NCBI GenBank assembly: GCA_012295275.1
Contig: CM022672.1
Location: forward strand, 21,675,128-21,739,127
Origin: Chrysomallon squamiferum
Lineage: Eukaryota > Mollusca > Gastropoda > Neomphalida > Peltospiridae
Direction: 5' to 3'
DNA length: 64,000 nucleotides
A program made the position numbers and the translations under genes. Every line of letters begins with the position of its first letter. Positions within the stretch are counted from its first letter, which is position 1. Under the pieces are notes generated by a model. That model saw nothing but the letters and a program-made list of their open reading frames with translations, had not been told where the DNA came from and ran no database searches. Shown in pieces: positions 1-35,076 of this stretch.

Positions 1-494
1 AGGATTTGTTTATTTCTTCCTTTTGCTGCTGTCTGATGAATTACACAATACTGAATCTGTTCTGATTTTGAAACAAATTATATCGGATATTTAAAGAGGA
101 AATAAATCTTACAAAGTGGTGTTAATGAGTGTGTACTCTTTTTTTCCACTTTACATTCTTTATTTATATATTTATTAAATAAACAAGAATGAGAAATAAA
201 ACAGACAAATTTAGAATATAAAAGGAAATTGATTAACATTGTATTGAATAAGTAAACTTTATACATATTTTAATGGCCTTTTACTTATTTATAAGTGTAT
301 AAGACTTAATTAACTGCTTTAAAAGATAAAAAAAAACGTTTTAGGATGAAACAAACAGAAGAAGAAATTAATAAACACTTTACTGAATAGCAAGTTTAAA
401 AATATATAGATTAAACTCATTAAAATATAGTTGTTTTTATCAATGTCTTAATAGGGAAAAAAGTTTAAAAAGGGGGAAGGATTGTGAAGAGAAG

Positions 495-495
<1 letters not shown>

Positions 496-541
<46 letters not shown>
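496..541. repeat. (AT)n microsatellite
   Basis: About 22 AT units in the far 5' flank. Other simple repeats of this flank are TAG/GTT triplets (about 1361-1455), TTTA/TTA (about 2548-2618), GT (about 4636-4668), and TTA with CTA (about 6449-6600). Confidence 0.95.
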
Positions 542-545
<4 letters not shown>

Positions 546-2546
546 TTTACCAAAAAAATATTTATTAAAAGTAACGAAAAATGTACATTTTTATAATAGA
601 AATTTAAAAGGTTAAAAAATAATAAATTTTAAAAACCCACAAATAATGAAGTGAAAACTGAAAAGAAGAAAAACGAAACACGTTACTTGAATTCAGCAAA
701 AAAGTAAATATTTACTCAATTATAATTCATATTACACTATATGTGCAATTAAATGTTTGATTAAATATTTTAACCTACAAAAAGTACTTTTAAAATGCCT
801 TTTTTAAAAACCGAAAAAAAAAAAAAAGAAGAGTAGAAAGAAACGAGAAGCAAAAATTTCAATAAACCCCACAAACTTTTCTGTCAACAAACCTTTAATA
901 TAAAACTGCCTTTTCATTAGGATAATAATGTATATCACTTCATTGTTTGTTTTTCATTCCTCTTGGTAGTAATGCTTACAACATGGGCGTTTTGTCGCGA
1001 GATTGATAATAAAACGAAATATTGTTGTTAAAAATACCTATTATATGTACTTTTGAACTTGCGAACCTCGTTTTGAACTCATCGTCTGCGAAAGCAAACA
1101 GAACTATAGAAGAATTCACGGCGACCACACACATTAACAGATTCCTTGTGTGATGTTAATTATAAGTAAGTGTTTGATGCGTTTGGAGAAAATAATAATA
1201 ATAAATAAAGGTTTAAAATAGATGGACAGAAAAGTGATATTTAATTTACGTTCTAACGAAGAGGAGTTTTAAGAAACGTAATGAAGTTACAATAGTTCAC
1301 CAAGTGTATTGTGCACATAGTATTTTTTTTTTTTTTTTTAAATTTAATTTTTTATTATTATTAGTAGTAGTAGTAGTAGTAGTTGTTGTTGTTGTTGTGT
1401 AGTAGTAGTAGTGTAGTAGTAGTAGTAGTTGTAGTTGTAGTAGTAATAGTACTAGTAGTAATAATAGTAGTGTTTATTTATTTCCACACATCAAATTCTG
1501 TTGTTAAACTTGTTTGTACTGCATAATCATTCAGTATATTATTTGTCTTTCTTTCTTTCTTTCTTTCTTCTTCTTCTATTATAAAATGTATTTTTAGAAA
1601 GATGTGTTTACGTTGACATATCCCAATGCACCGAAGTAATTTTTATATCAGTTTAAAAAGAAGCCGCCATCCTTTAGAATCACAACAAATGATTATGCTA
1701 AGCAACTGCACTTGCTGCAGATTTTTGTCTATGCAATACATGCATAATATAAAATACTTTACTAAACGTCGTTTACACACTATATCGCGCACTGTGGATA
1801 TGCCATACAATACACTGTTTGCATTTGGTTAGCTAATTTGTCGGCCACCCACATAGCCGCTGTACGGGAAGACGTACTTCAGCGACAACAACACATGCGT
1901 ATTACATGCGGGTTTGAATAAACTTACAACGTGTGAAGTGCCTGCCTCTTTCTAAGTAGCTGTTAACACCAGCAATAGCAAGAGGGATTTGTGGTTTGCC
2001 TTCACTGACAGATTCTTTTCAGCAACACCGCTCTTGGCTGTTCGGCGCGAGCCACTAAACCCAGCCAGAAGAGCGCCGCTTCGGAAGTAATATAACGAGG
2101 ATTCATTGCTGTCGAGATCAAACGAACAGAAAGGATTAAGCGACATCGGTAACTTGTGCCGCAATCTATGTACTGCAGGGATCACAAGGTGCAAGCAAAC
2201 AATTACTTACCAGCGAATGACGCAGACAATTATGTTTTTTTTTTTTCTTTGACGGAAGTATAGTATAATTGAGTTGGAATGGATGATGTAAAGTGATGAT
2301 GGGAGAGAGAAAGGTGGGGTTAGACTGAGGTGAAATAGTTCGTCTGTACCCAGAAACGAAATCCCATAATTTTTACGGGACTTGGTAATATACTTTATTT
2401 ATAAATTAGTAGGTGTGTATTGCCAAGAGAGAAAGGGAAGGTAATTTTATATAATAATTTTATATAATAATAATAATAATAAAATTAGATATATATAATT
2501 ATACAAATTTGATATCAATGACATGAGTGAAGGATACAGTTAAATC

Positions 2547-2618
<72 letters not shown>

Positions 2619-4629
2619 TATTTAATACATATAAAGACGCATTACCGTGTTCCGTGCTAGTGAAGACGAAAGTGCAATGTTACAGCTGTAAACGAACATG
2701 AATTTGAAATGGCGAGAGAAACGGGGAGTGCGAGTAAAAAACATTTTTTTTATAGAATGACATGGGAGGATGAAAGTGAACACATTATTATCAGTATTAA
2801 AGAATGGAATACTAAGCGGAGAGGGAAGGAGCGAGGCGACATGAACTTTTTGTATTAGTGTTTGAAAACAGTTTAAAGATGGTCGTAATGTGATGGGACT
2901 GCGATAGTTCGAAGATGAAAAGAAATAGTTTAATAAATACCAAAAAAAAAAAAAAAAAAGTATTTTAAAAACTCAGTAAATAAATAAACTTAATGGCCAC
3001 ATTCCTAGAGAGAAGGAAGGCTGAGGTTATATATAATAGTTTAGTAATATATGTTGATATAATGAATACTGTGATCTTGAGACGGTAAATCTGAAAAAGA
3101 CGGTGACAAAGACGGATCATTTTCATCCTATTCAAAGTTGAAAATACGTAGCTCTAAAACAATTGGACTGTGAGAAGGGTATGTAGGCAGAAAAGTTTTA
3201 TATTGATTTAAATTTTTATTTAAATTTTTTAATTTTTAATTTTCTTATTTTCATTTTTATTTTTATTTTTATTTTTATTTCTATTTTCTATTTATTTATT
3301 TTTTTTATTATTTTTTTTTTTTTTTTTGAAAAGGAGAGAATCCGAAGGGTTTTTTAAATTTAATATATATATAAAAAAATTTACGTTTTGTATATTCATT
3401 TATGTACAACAAGCAAACTGAAGTAAAACGAATGAAGTTTACCTAATTTAGCTTACACTGATACGTGAAGAGTACAGCTTGAGAGACCGATTTTTGCGTT
3501 GACACACTGCGGGTAGAGGTTATTATTTGAATAACTTAATACCTTTAATATAACTGTCTGGTATATTGTTTACGACAACTGGCTTAATTTTGACAATAAC
3601 TTTACCATAAGATAAAATAAAATTATATAATTTCCAAACATGCTTTCGACACATTGAGTTCAGTGGATGAATTATTTTATGTAATGATAGCAAATTTTTT
3701 TTTTTTTTCGATTTTTTTTTTTTTTTTTTTTTTCTATGCAGCCATAGGATATTTATTATTATCTGGCGAATTTTATACATTTTGGAATAGTTAAAGGTTT
3801 TTCATTCACGACTGAATATTAAATTGATAACAGGGTTTATATTCATGTGACAGCAGTATGATATATTACTCTTCTTTATAGGGTCATTATTTCTAGGTCC
3901 TAAAAAAAATAAAGGAAGAAAAAAAAAATGAAATAAAGTATTATCTGCAGGGTCATGATATCTAGGGCCTAAAAGGTATAAAATTGTAGTTTTTTTTTTT
4001 TTTTTTTTTTTTTTGTTGCTATAATTAATGTTTTCTAATATGAAGAAAAAACAACATATGTACTTATAAAACATACATACAAAATATATGTACATACATA
4101 CTGCCAGAAAGATACATACATATAGACACACCCACAAAAGTGTATGAATCTGATTAATCGCATTGCAAGATGAAATGAATTTTGTATAAATATCACTCAT
4201 TAAAAATAAAACAAAAATTTTAATAACAATAACGGTAATAATAATAATAAAATTTATATACAGCATAATTTTTATTTCGGTTACCTTGTGTATGTGCATA
4301 TATGTACACACAAACACACACATATATATAGAGAGAGAGAGAGAGACAGAAAGAGAGACAGAGAGAGAATGAGAAAGAGAGATAGCGATATACGAAATGT
4401 GTAATGGTCACGCACGCACACACACATGTATACAGACACGTATATATACTTTATCAGATTAACACAAATATACGTCAAAGTTCAATTATCTATCATTCTG
4501 TTTGTGTGTGTATAAGTGTCTGTCTGCATGTATGTGAGAACAGAATAAAAAAAAATTCATGTTACAAAATCAATATTTGTTAGTGCATTCAACTTTTTAA
4601 GAGCGGATCCAGACATTAATATTAACTAC

Positions 4630-4670
<41 letters not shown>

Positions 4671-5088
4671 ATATAAACTATTATTATCGATTAGAAGAAA
4701 GGAATCTTTTATTTTGATCTACACCCTGACATCATTATGCTATCCACATGATAACTTAGACCACATTTAAGTTTAGAAAGGAAAAAAAAAATTAGTGATT
4801 TGTGGCTATTTTTATTCATTTTACTGAGAACGTTTTTCTTTTAATTAAAAAAAGAGAGAGAAACAAACTGTGTAAAAGCTGTAGCAATTACAGCGTTTGT
4901 CTATAATCAGAGCTGACAAAAGCTGTCCAGCCGTCACTGATCTAAAATTATTTCGCGTTGCTCAAAGTGCACATGCACGTAACCTGCACCAAACGATGAA
5001 TAAAGTGTAATCCGTAACTTTTCAGGTTAATGTTTGAGAATTTGTGAACCGAAAACATTCGAAAACTGTTATTTGTTTTCCTTTAGTA

Positions 5089-5090
<2 letters not shown>

Positions 5091-5177
<87 letters not shown>
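5091..5177. repeat. (TTA)n microsatellite
   Basis: About 29 trinucleotide units, followed by imperfect TAG/GTT-type triplets to about 5300. They create spurious poly-Leu and poly-Asn open frames on the two strands. Confidence 0.97.
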
Positions 5178-6442
5178 GAAGTAGTAGTTGTAATAGTAGT
5201 AGTAATGATGGTTGTGGTAGTAGTGATAGTAGCAGTAATAGTAGTAGTGGTAACAGCCGTAGTCGTTGTAGTAGTTGTTGTTATTATCATAGTAGTTTTT
5301 TATTTTTTTATTTTTTATTTTTTTTTTTGCCTGAATCATCGCTTGTATAATCAGTTATTTTTCGTTTAATTTGTATATGTTACAAGTTTTATTAAATTTT
5401 TTTCTTGCCAATAAGTTGTTTAAGATTATTGTTATTCTTTCCACGAGGATTATCTGACAGTTGACCTGTATGAAAAGCATTATAAATTAATAAACAAGAA
5501 ACGTTTACGTTATGTAAGCAGGATGAAAGATAATGGTTAGAGTCAGACTGCGGTTGTCTTTTACATCCAACATGAAAACACAATAAATAAATAAATGATG
5601 ACGATGATTACAAATAATTAATTACAAGCATTTACCATGGCCTGTGATAATCAGTTGTGGAACAGAGGTTAGAACGGTAAATAATCTAATGATGGAGATT
5701 TAAGACCTCATATCGCATTGGAGAAATTACATATGCCGCACAGAACCTTTCGATGACAGTAATTAAAAAGGGGAAACTCATTAATTCCAACCCTACACAC
5801 ACACACACACAATTAAATGAAGTTTAAATTATTTAAACTAATAACTAAACATATGTTGTGTTTAAACTCTAAATATTTGTGTTGTCAGAACTGTCAGAAA
5901 TGAAAACAACAGATATGTTATTTAACAATTTGTTAGAACACGATGAACTAACAGACCTGATGACTCAAAACTAACATACATGGGATTTTCTGTAAAACAT
6001 TAAGCATTTTAAATAAATAAATAATTATAGAATCTTTAGAACAAACGTATACCATTATTACAGAATAATAAAACATTTTCATCAACTACTTTAAATTGAC
6101 AGATAAAAAATAATTTTCTTTTCTGTCTTTTTGTTAAGAACCTAGATAAAAGGAAATAAAACATAAAATAAATAAATAAATTAATTAATTAATTAAAATA
6201 AAATAAACTTAAAAACATTAAGTTAAATATTGTGTTTACAAATTCCTATGTAATTAGTATAAAAGTATTCCCCTAGAAAATAAATGTAGGGAAACAAAAA
6301 TTTATTTCATGATTTTATTAATATTATTTTATGTTAATTTCTTAATTATTATTATTATTATTGTGAAATGGTCCTATTATTTATTGTTGTTGTTGTTATC
6401 ATCATCATCCTCATCAATACTGTTATTATTACTATTTTACTT

Positions 6443-6501
<59 letters not shown>

Positions 6502-7574
6502 TGCTGCTGTCAATAATTTAGTACTGCCACTCATTGGGCTACTACTACTACTACTACTACTACTACTGCTGCTACTACTACTACTACTATAACTACTACT
6601 ACTGTTATTCCTTAAACCTGTTTCCAAGTCTTAATACCGTAAAGCTATTATTAAACGTTACGTTATCGCACGCTATAATGTATGCAAGACGTTAGTCATA
6701 CGCGCCGATTTGGCCGTCTGTACGCAACGTAGTAGAAATAACCTTGGCAGTATTATTACTGGCGCACAAACATCAGTTATATTATATGTATCTTCTTCGT
6801 CTGCTACCAGTTACGGGACAAAACACAGTGTTGACAAAATCGACATTGGGATATGGAAATATTACGGAATTAAGACATAGATCATTTAAGCTCAGAATAC
6901 GACAGAGAATCCAATTTCGTCTCGGCTTTACTTCCCAAGAGAAAAAGACATCCCATTACTAGAAATTGTCAATTTAAAAGTGGAACATTTTGCGAGACAG
7001 AGACAAGACTTTTTACTCATTTATATTATTTCTTTTTGTTAATCAAATCGGTACCAGATTTCAGAGAAAAATGGTTATATTTAGATACTATTTTTATTCG
7101 TTCGGTCGTTCGTTCGTTAATTCCTTCTTTCTTTCATTCCTATGCTCTTTTTTTCTCTTCTGTAATTAGTCGAAGTGTTTGTAACTCCATTAAGCAACTG
7201 TGCTATTATCGATTTCGTACAAGTCATGAATTTCTTAGTATTTGGTTACGATAGAGTACGTTTCGTAAACATTAATTGTTTTTCTAGACAGGGATACACA
7301 AACAAACGTTCAAAGAAATGCAAACATGCTGTTATTCAAGGATGGAAATACTAATGCTTTTCTGAAAGTATAAGTATATACTTAATGCATAAAAAAAATC
7401 ACAGACATATACACACATATATTAACCATACACATGCATAACTGCGTACATACACAAAATATAGAAATTTACCTATTACCGCTAAAGAAACACTAACAAA
7501 CGTACATAAATACATACATTCATACATGCATATTTACACACGTATTGTACACATACATACACATATCGAGTTTG

Positions 7575-7705
<131 letters not shown>

Positions 7706-7757
7706 ATTTAAAGTGTTTTGCAATTACTTAGAGAAACTATTGCGAAAATGAAACGTT

Positions 7758-7791
7758 ACAATCGGTCAGCGAAACATGACAATCGGTCAGC
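7758..7791. promoter_or_regulatory. 13-bp direct repeat upstream of pappalysin start
   Basis: ACAATCGGTCAGC occurs at 7758-7770 and again at 7779-7791, 21 bp apart start to start (two helical turns), about 210-240 bp upstream of the pappalysin ATG. A CACGTG E-box-type hexamer follows near 7880. A pair of factor sites is one reading; chance duplication in promoter-proximal DNA is another. Confidence 0.25.
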
Positions 7792-7997
7792 AATAGATTG
7801 GTTTCCTCTTCAATTTCATTGGATGTACTTCACCGCCGGACTCGTGCGGCCTTCTTCGGACTAGACGCATGACGACATATCACGTGACTTCATTTGGCGC
7901 AATTAGAAGAAATCCTTTTAACTAAATGTTGTATTTATCCCCGATTCCGAGAATAAAAATTCTCACTTGAGATGAGTGCGGTTTACTCGTACACAAA

Positions 7998-29265
<21,268 letters not shown>

Positions 29266-29657
29266 ATTTCATCACACATATCTGGGAATAATTTGAAGAT
29301 AATATATTTATCAGGCTTTACAAATACGTGTGAATTTCTTCTTTTTTTTTTTTTTTTTTTAAAGAACTGTGACAGAATAGCAGTTATATCATGAACAAAA
29401 TTATTTGTCTAGAACAATTATTCCCTTCATTAATTCATTCATTCATTCATGAGATACCAATGATACATTCACTGCCATTCATAATGCTTTAAGATTAAGC
29501 CGTTTTCTTACATTTGGTACCTACTTTTTCTACTCTTGTAATTACAAGGTCAGTAGGTTGATAGATAATTCAACAGTCTTCAGAGCTGTCAAAATATGGA
29601 CAATTTGTTTATGGATAATCTATCCCCTAACTTTTACACAATAACGCAATCACACAT

Positions 29658-29723
<66 letters not shown>

Positions 29724-31485
29724 TTACTGCCACAGAGTAGCATACTAATTTCAAAAAATGCAACTTCTATGATACTCGTCTCATTCGATGACATAGGGCA
29801 GTGTATTCAGTGTCGAAAACATACCAGTTGAATCCACATTACATCTATAGCAGTTTAGTTTTACAGCGATGAAGACTGATGAACATTACTAGATATTTAG
29901 CTTTTATAGATTTTGTACTCGAATTTTTCACTATTTATATACGTGGTTATTGTTGTATTTGTTATATTATCACACTAAGTGAAGTCGTGTTGTTATCGTT
30001 TTGCAATAATATTAATTAAAAAATGTGATAACTAATTTTAGTGCGTGTGTGTGTGTTTTTTCTTTACGTGGGTATTTGTATGTCAATTAATGCTGAATGA
30101 TATCGCAATGAATTTTAAAGGTAATGATTATTAGGTGTTAAAAATGTCATTTTTGTATCGTACTAAAGCGAGAGGGAACAAATCAGCCCCACTGCAGGAG
30201 TTAATAACTTACAGTATTGGATATTTTCCATGCATTTTTCCATAAAATTAAGAGATCAGTAAATGCCACGGTGTTTTAATAAACTAGGCATGGATTATTG
30301 TTTGAGTAATAGCCCATTGGAATCAGCGAGTTTTTTTCTGATCCCTGTTTTGTTCTGTGTTCCTCTGTCTGGGCTCTTTTGTCTTTTACTTAAATAAACA
30401 CGTCGCGGACTTCCTTGAAGTGAGCAAAGCGTAGATGACAAAAATTCCTTTTGTCTCTCGCTAATGATCGTTAATTGTTAGGTAATTTCAGTAATTGGAT
30501 TACTGTTAATTAACAGTAGATAAAATTAATACATACTGTTAGGAATATTTGTAGAAATGAATGGGTAACATATTTACCTACTTTAATGATACATACAGAT
30601 TAATTACAAGATGTTAAACATTATTAAAGTAAGCTATTTAGGTAAGTAGTAAAAATGTTACCGACATTTTCAAAAACTGTACCTTAAAAGTACAACGATA
30701 TAAAATATAATAAGAAGTTAAAAATGGCTACCAGCGAATTCCACAAGTAGGTATAACCTAAACTGCGATCCGTGGCTAAGTTAGGATCATTTTGCTAAGT
30801 TAAAGAAACATAGAAAACACTACTTCTAAATATCGCTGAGAAAACTTTCCACAGCTTGAACGAAGTCCTGTTAGGTCATGGCAAAGGGCCCTACTGCGTG
30901 AGAAAAAAAAAAACGGTTTACCGTCATAACCGGCAGCCATACATACATTACAAATATATACGTATATCACGTAACTTTTATAAATTATTATAGAGAAAAG
31001 AAAAAGCATAACATTTACTTCTGATGTAATAACATCTACCTGGTTACGAAACCATGGACTATTTTTTCTCTAAAACATTTGTGTGGTTTTGTTTTATACT
31101 CACCTTTATATATATATATAAAAGTCGAAATAAAATCCGGAATGAAATAATAAGTTCATCCGAGTTACGTCGTCATATTATTGTTATGTAGACGTTTATG
31201 ACGTCATAATGCTAAGCGGAACCGATCTCGTTCGGAAGAAGGTGAATCTAAGTTTATAACAAACTAAACGGAATGTCTATTCCATTGATACGATTATCTG
31301 GATTTGCTTGACATTAACCTACTAAACACTGATGTTGTCAAACTCATTCATTTCTTCAAGCGGTACACAAGTTTCCTCTATGATCATATTCTTCAGGGCA
31401 CCTGACAATAACAGTTAACAAACATACCCAAAACACTTCTGGAAAACAAAACAAGAAAACCATCGTGAATAAAATATCACTTTTT
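29266..31485. other. Intergenic DNA between convergent pappalysin and ENDOG
   Basis: Tail-to-tail spacer of 2.2 kb. It holds a CA tract (29661-29722), AT-rich unique DNA and a modestly complex stretch at about 31130-31270. An AATAAA at 30393-30398 is a possible pappalysin polyadenylation signal, about 1.1 kb after the stop. The 3' ends of both genes should fall here. Confidence 0.55.
29661..29722. repeat. (CA)n microsatellite
   Basis: About 31 CA units in the spacer downstream of the pappalysin stop codon. Confidence 0.97.
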
Positions 31486-32317
31486 TTAATTATTCATTCC
31501 ATTTATCTTTTTGAATGTTTTCTTAGGAATTTTGTCAAAGAGAAGAAAACCTGCTGCTCTTTCTACCGCTTCTACGGGACAAAAGTAAGTCTTCAGTGGA
31601 ACCCCGTTAGGAATGGACTCGTTTGGCATAACGTAAGACTGCAGTTCCAGTTGTCCTTTGTTGTCTTCGATCACTAACACTTTGAAAAAATGAGTCGGAA
31701 CGGCAACGTGGTTGTTTCCAATTACTTCGTATTTCACGTACATCTTCCCGTTTTCCGCCCTAGAATTATTAATAACAATGATAACAGTCACAATAACAAT
31801 AACAATAACAGCTAAACGACAATGACAACGACAATAACAACAACAATAATAATAATAATAATAATAATTATAAACAATATGATGATGATAATAGAAAAAA
31901 GTGGTTAAAAATATTTTATTTAACGACGCACTCCACATTTTTTATCTAAAGTTATATATACATATAAATACTCGGTTTATTTTAACAGCAATGGATATTT
32001 TACATCAACTTTGTCAAGAAATCGTAAACCAGGCTGTCCTCTGATCTAGCCTTAAAATTCCTCAATCATTTTATTATTAATAATAATCATATAAATATTG
32101 AATAATTTTAAATTATTGTATTTAGTATCGTTATTTATTAGACACAGATATAATTCAAAGTGCAAACTATTGGTTAAATTCGTTATTAATATAACAGTAC
32201 AAACTTGGGTAAATAGAGTGGACCTGTGCAGACGTAGACATTTTTATTTTTTCTTGCAACGGCTCGCACGTATTTCTCCAGGCTGTTCCATATGCCCCGA
32301 TTGAAGCCTTCGCCAAC
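31486..32317 (-). CDS. ENDOG: ENDOG exons 2-3: metal-binding segment and C-terminal half
   Basis: Exon 2 (32317-32205) encodes VGEGFNRGIWNSLEKYVRAV and on to the CTGPLYLPK block. Exon 3 (31759-31486) encodes AENGKMYVKYEVIGNNHVAV, PTHFFKVLVIED and the tail ending KINGMNN before TAA. The 445-bp intron between them (31760-32204) holds AAC/AAT-rich repeats at about 31780-31870. Confidence 0.92.
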
Positions 32318-33381
32318 CTAATGAACAAAGGAAAAGTAACTGTAATGCTAATCATAATATTCATAAATACTGTTATTTCCATCTGTGTTATAATATTTCA
32401 TTTGTGATTAAAATGTTACCACAAAACACTTTTCGAATATCACGACTGTATTATCACTTGTAAATGCTGGAAATATTAATTGGCTATAAAGAGATATTTA
32501 AATGATACCTAGGTCTCATTTAATCATTACACATGGTCTGTAAATAGATAGCAAGCAATATCTAAGTCAAACATTTTCTTTACACGTCTATATATTTATC
32601 AACATAGCGAAATACATGCCACAACAAATATCAGAACTGGTAATAGAAAACTTAAACGAGGCTGAAATATTAAACGTATGCAAGGTAAATAATACAGTTT
32701 ACAGCGTCGAATTAAATTTACTTCCAACTTGTATTTAACACAAAGACTATCATTTGTACCGGACATTGTCGATGTTAATACCGCGACAAACTTCGAAATT
32801 ACAGATCGAACGGTGTTGGTAGATGTTGGACAGAAGTCAGAATTATTATATAATGGTCAACAGTAATAAATTATTATATATTTTGGAACATTTGTTTCAT
32901 GTTTTTTATATTTATGTCTTTGGAAATTGCGTGATTCTGATAAGATTTGTGCTCAGTATGTTCTGACATTATGTGTACATAGGTATGTAAATTTAATTTT
33001 GTTTCTTTAATATTATCTCTGGACAATAATGATTAATTTATTATCACCGGCTTTTACTTTTTCATTTTGACATACATTTTATCTTCTGAGGAAAAAACAT
33101 ACATTTCGCCAATGACTCAAAAAGGATCTATTATTTGTTTTCCCCAAAATCAAAAATGGTGATACATTTAAGTAACACTCAGAGGATACCGAATGGGCAG
33201 AAAATCGTGCATTCCATCCAGCTATTTCACTTTGATACACTTAACTTTAGTCTTCTCGGCCAGCAAGAACAGGAAAACAAAAACTACTGTTTTTCATATT
33301 CCATTCAAGTAATATTATCTGGAACTAGGAAAATAAATAAAAGTATTAAAAAATACGTTTTATCTTTTTCGTCTTCTTTGT

Positions 33382-33412
<31 letters not shown>

Positions 33413-34230
33413 TGTGTTAACGTATTTCAGCCATAGTTTATTCGTTAGTGTTAGTACCATTGTAACTGATCGTTTAACAGTTTCAAATTCATAGCAAAAC
33501 TCACCAAACCATTTGTCCTATCTATAAAATTATCTAGTATCAGTATTTAATTACATACATAAATGGAATAAGAGTGATATAAATTCTCTTAAGGTGACAC
33601 TTATTTATCTGTAATCGCACGATACTAAAACTATTTAAATCAGCTTGTTAAACTCTTGTAACCAACCTGTGGAGATATATTGCTAAGGAGAAATGTTTGA
33701 TCGAGAACTTTTTGAGAAATCCTGTGATTATTAGCAGCAGCTAAATGTCCTTTGTCGAATTTGGCACCTTTGAAGTCTTGTGGCACAGCTCTGAAATACT
33801 GATGGATGGAACTATCTTCTTTGAATGCAGACGCCTTCCTGTTTACATTGTCATCATATTTCAGATTATCTGGTGTTAAATGCTCAAATACCCAGTGCGC
33901 GTTGCGATGTCGTCTGTCGTATGACAGTACAAAATTATCGTAAGTTCGCAGCTGATCAAAACCCGGAAAGCCATATTTCATAATCTCTTGCATCCGATTT
34001 GAAGGACTGGGAATGTTTGGTTGTCCAGCAACCACTGCACTATCTGGGACATTGGTTGCATGGACTGTAGACACTTGCGAAAGGTCAAACAATGACTTGA
34101 TGTTATTGTTATAATTATTTTCATCATTAAATAATTCTTTGCTTTTCCAGCGTTCATATTTGCTGCCTATCCAAACACCGAATCCGACAGAAAGCAATGA
34201 AATTGTTGGAAAAGTTTTCGAACCTATCAT
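31486..34230 (-). CDS. ENDOG: Endonuclease G, mitochondrial, complete, 3 exons
   Basis: EndoG is a DNA/RNA non-specific nuclease of the beta-beta-alpha-metal family. It sits in mitochondria and acts in mtDNA turnover and in nuclear DNA breakdown after release. Exons in transcript order: 34230-33667, 32317-32205, 31759-31486. Joins are CCACAG|gttggt to ttag|GTTGGC (phase 0) and CCCAA|gtttgt to tctag|GGCGG (phase 2). Total 951 nt, 316 aa (human about 297). Family blocks are YGFPGFDQLRTYDNFVLSYDRR, DKGHLAAANNHR with the catalytic His, FLLSNISPQV, WNSLEKYVR with the metal-binding Asn region, NVYVCTGPLYLP and YEVIGNNHVAVPTHFFKV. The N-terminus has a hydrophobic stretch fitting mitochondrial targeting or anchoring. 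The ATG follows an in-frame TAA 21 nt upstream. The usual DRGH is DKGH here. EXOG is less likely because its motif differs (SRGH). Confidence 0.94.
32318..33666 (-). other. ENDOG intron 1
   Basis: 1.35-kb phase-0 intron, AT-rich, with a TTTA repeat near 33381-33415. It has a 119-codon plus-strand open frame without recognisable similarity. No other feature seen. Confidence 0.7.
33667..34230 (-). CDS. ENDOG: ENDOG exon 1: targeting segment and catalytic DKGH motif
   Basis: Encodes residues 1-188. The first 25 or so are hydrophobic with few charges, followed by an Asn-rich linker (NDENNYNNN), then the nuclease domain through FLLSNISPQ. The catalytic motif reads GAKFDKGHLAAANNHR; the AAA Lys codon is unambiguous. 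Confidence 0.93.
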
Positions 34231-34610
34231 TTTTGAATTCGCTTTCGATTAATTTAAATCACTTTACATGGATCACATGCTAGAGAATTTATAAAATATG
34301 CCACTGAAATTATCTCCCCTTCAAGTTTTATTTTTAGTTATTGGTATCTTCGAGCGAAGTACATTTGAAATGTATAACTGCTCGCGTGAAATACTTGCTT
34401 GATTGCGTATTTCGCATAGGTTATTATAAATATGCTTAATTACAAAATAAAACAAATACAGTGATCTTAATATTTAACTTTTATGCTGGAATTACAGAAT
34501 AACAATTTAATGTAGCCTAGCTGTGCACAAGGAATGAAATAAAATTAATGATTGTTTAATGATAAAACCACGGTTTTTGATGTCAAAAACTTTTTTAAAA
34601 TAAATATATT

Positions 34611-34655
<45 letters not shown>

Positions 34656-35076
34656 TATATATATATATCTCTCTCTCTCTCCGTCTCACTGTCTCTGTCT
34701 GTCTCTGTCTCTCTGTGTGTCTCTGTGTGTCTCTGTCTGTCTGTCTCTCTCTCCACTTCTCTATTTTTCTTCATGTACATCAGTTTGTGGCGGCAGCATG
34801 GCTGCTTATACTAAGGCTGGAAAAGTTATAAAGACAGTTTATATAACTTTATACAACTTTTTTATATATGTATGTCCACTAGGAAACAACCCAAAATAAT
34901 TGACAGATTCTCTGCTGACACAGTTATTAGGTATTACCTGTGTGTAATTATCATATTCTGAGATTACAAATAATAAAATTGGAGTTACTCATTTAACGCA
35001 AAATAGACTTCAGAATTGGGTCTAGAGTTTTGGGGTGGGCTACGACGGGAGGAATTCAATAACAAAAGAAAACAGT
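34231..35076. promoter_or_regulatory. Divergent intergenic region between ENDOG and GTF2B
   Basis: 846 bp separate the two start codons, which point away from each other, so both promoters, or one bidirectional promoter, should lie here unless an undetected 5' exon exists. The middle is a CT-dominated block (about 34614-34755: CT units, a short AT stretch, then TCTG/TGTC variants). I could not identify a TATA box or initiator with confidence. Confidence 0.5.

Noticed and set aside
1952-2194. 80-residue minus-strand open frame in a more complex stretch
   Set aside because: No recognisable family, no splice context; kept only as part of the flank description.
5034-5369. Poly-Leu / poly-Asn open frames on both strands
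   Set aside because: They are the three-base TTA array read through; no unique protein sequence or similarity.
6309-6627. Overlapping Leu-, Ser- and Asn-rich open frames
   Set aside because: Generated by TTA and CTA microsatellites.
31486-31938. Reading the 150-residue minus frame as a single-exon gene
   Set aside because: Only the part from 31759 down matches EndoG; the remainder is intron repeat sequence.
33135-33494. 119-residue plus-strand open frame inside the ENDOG intron
   Set aside because: AT-rich, ends in a TTTA repeat, no recognisable domain.
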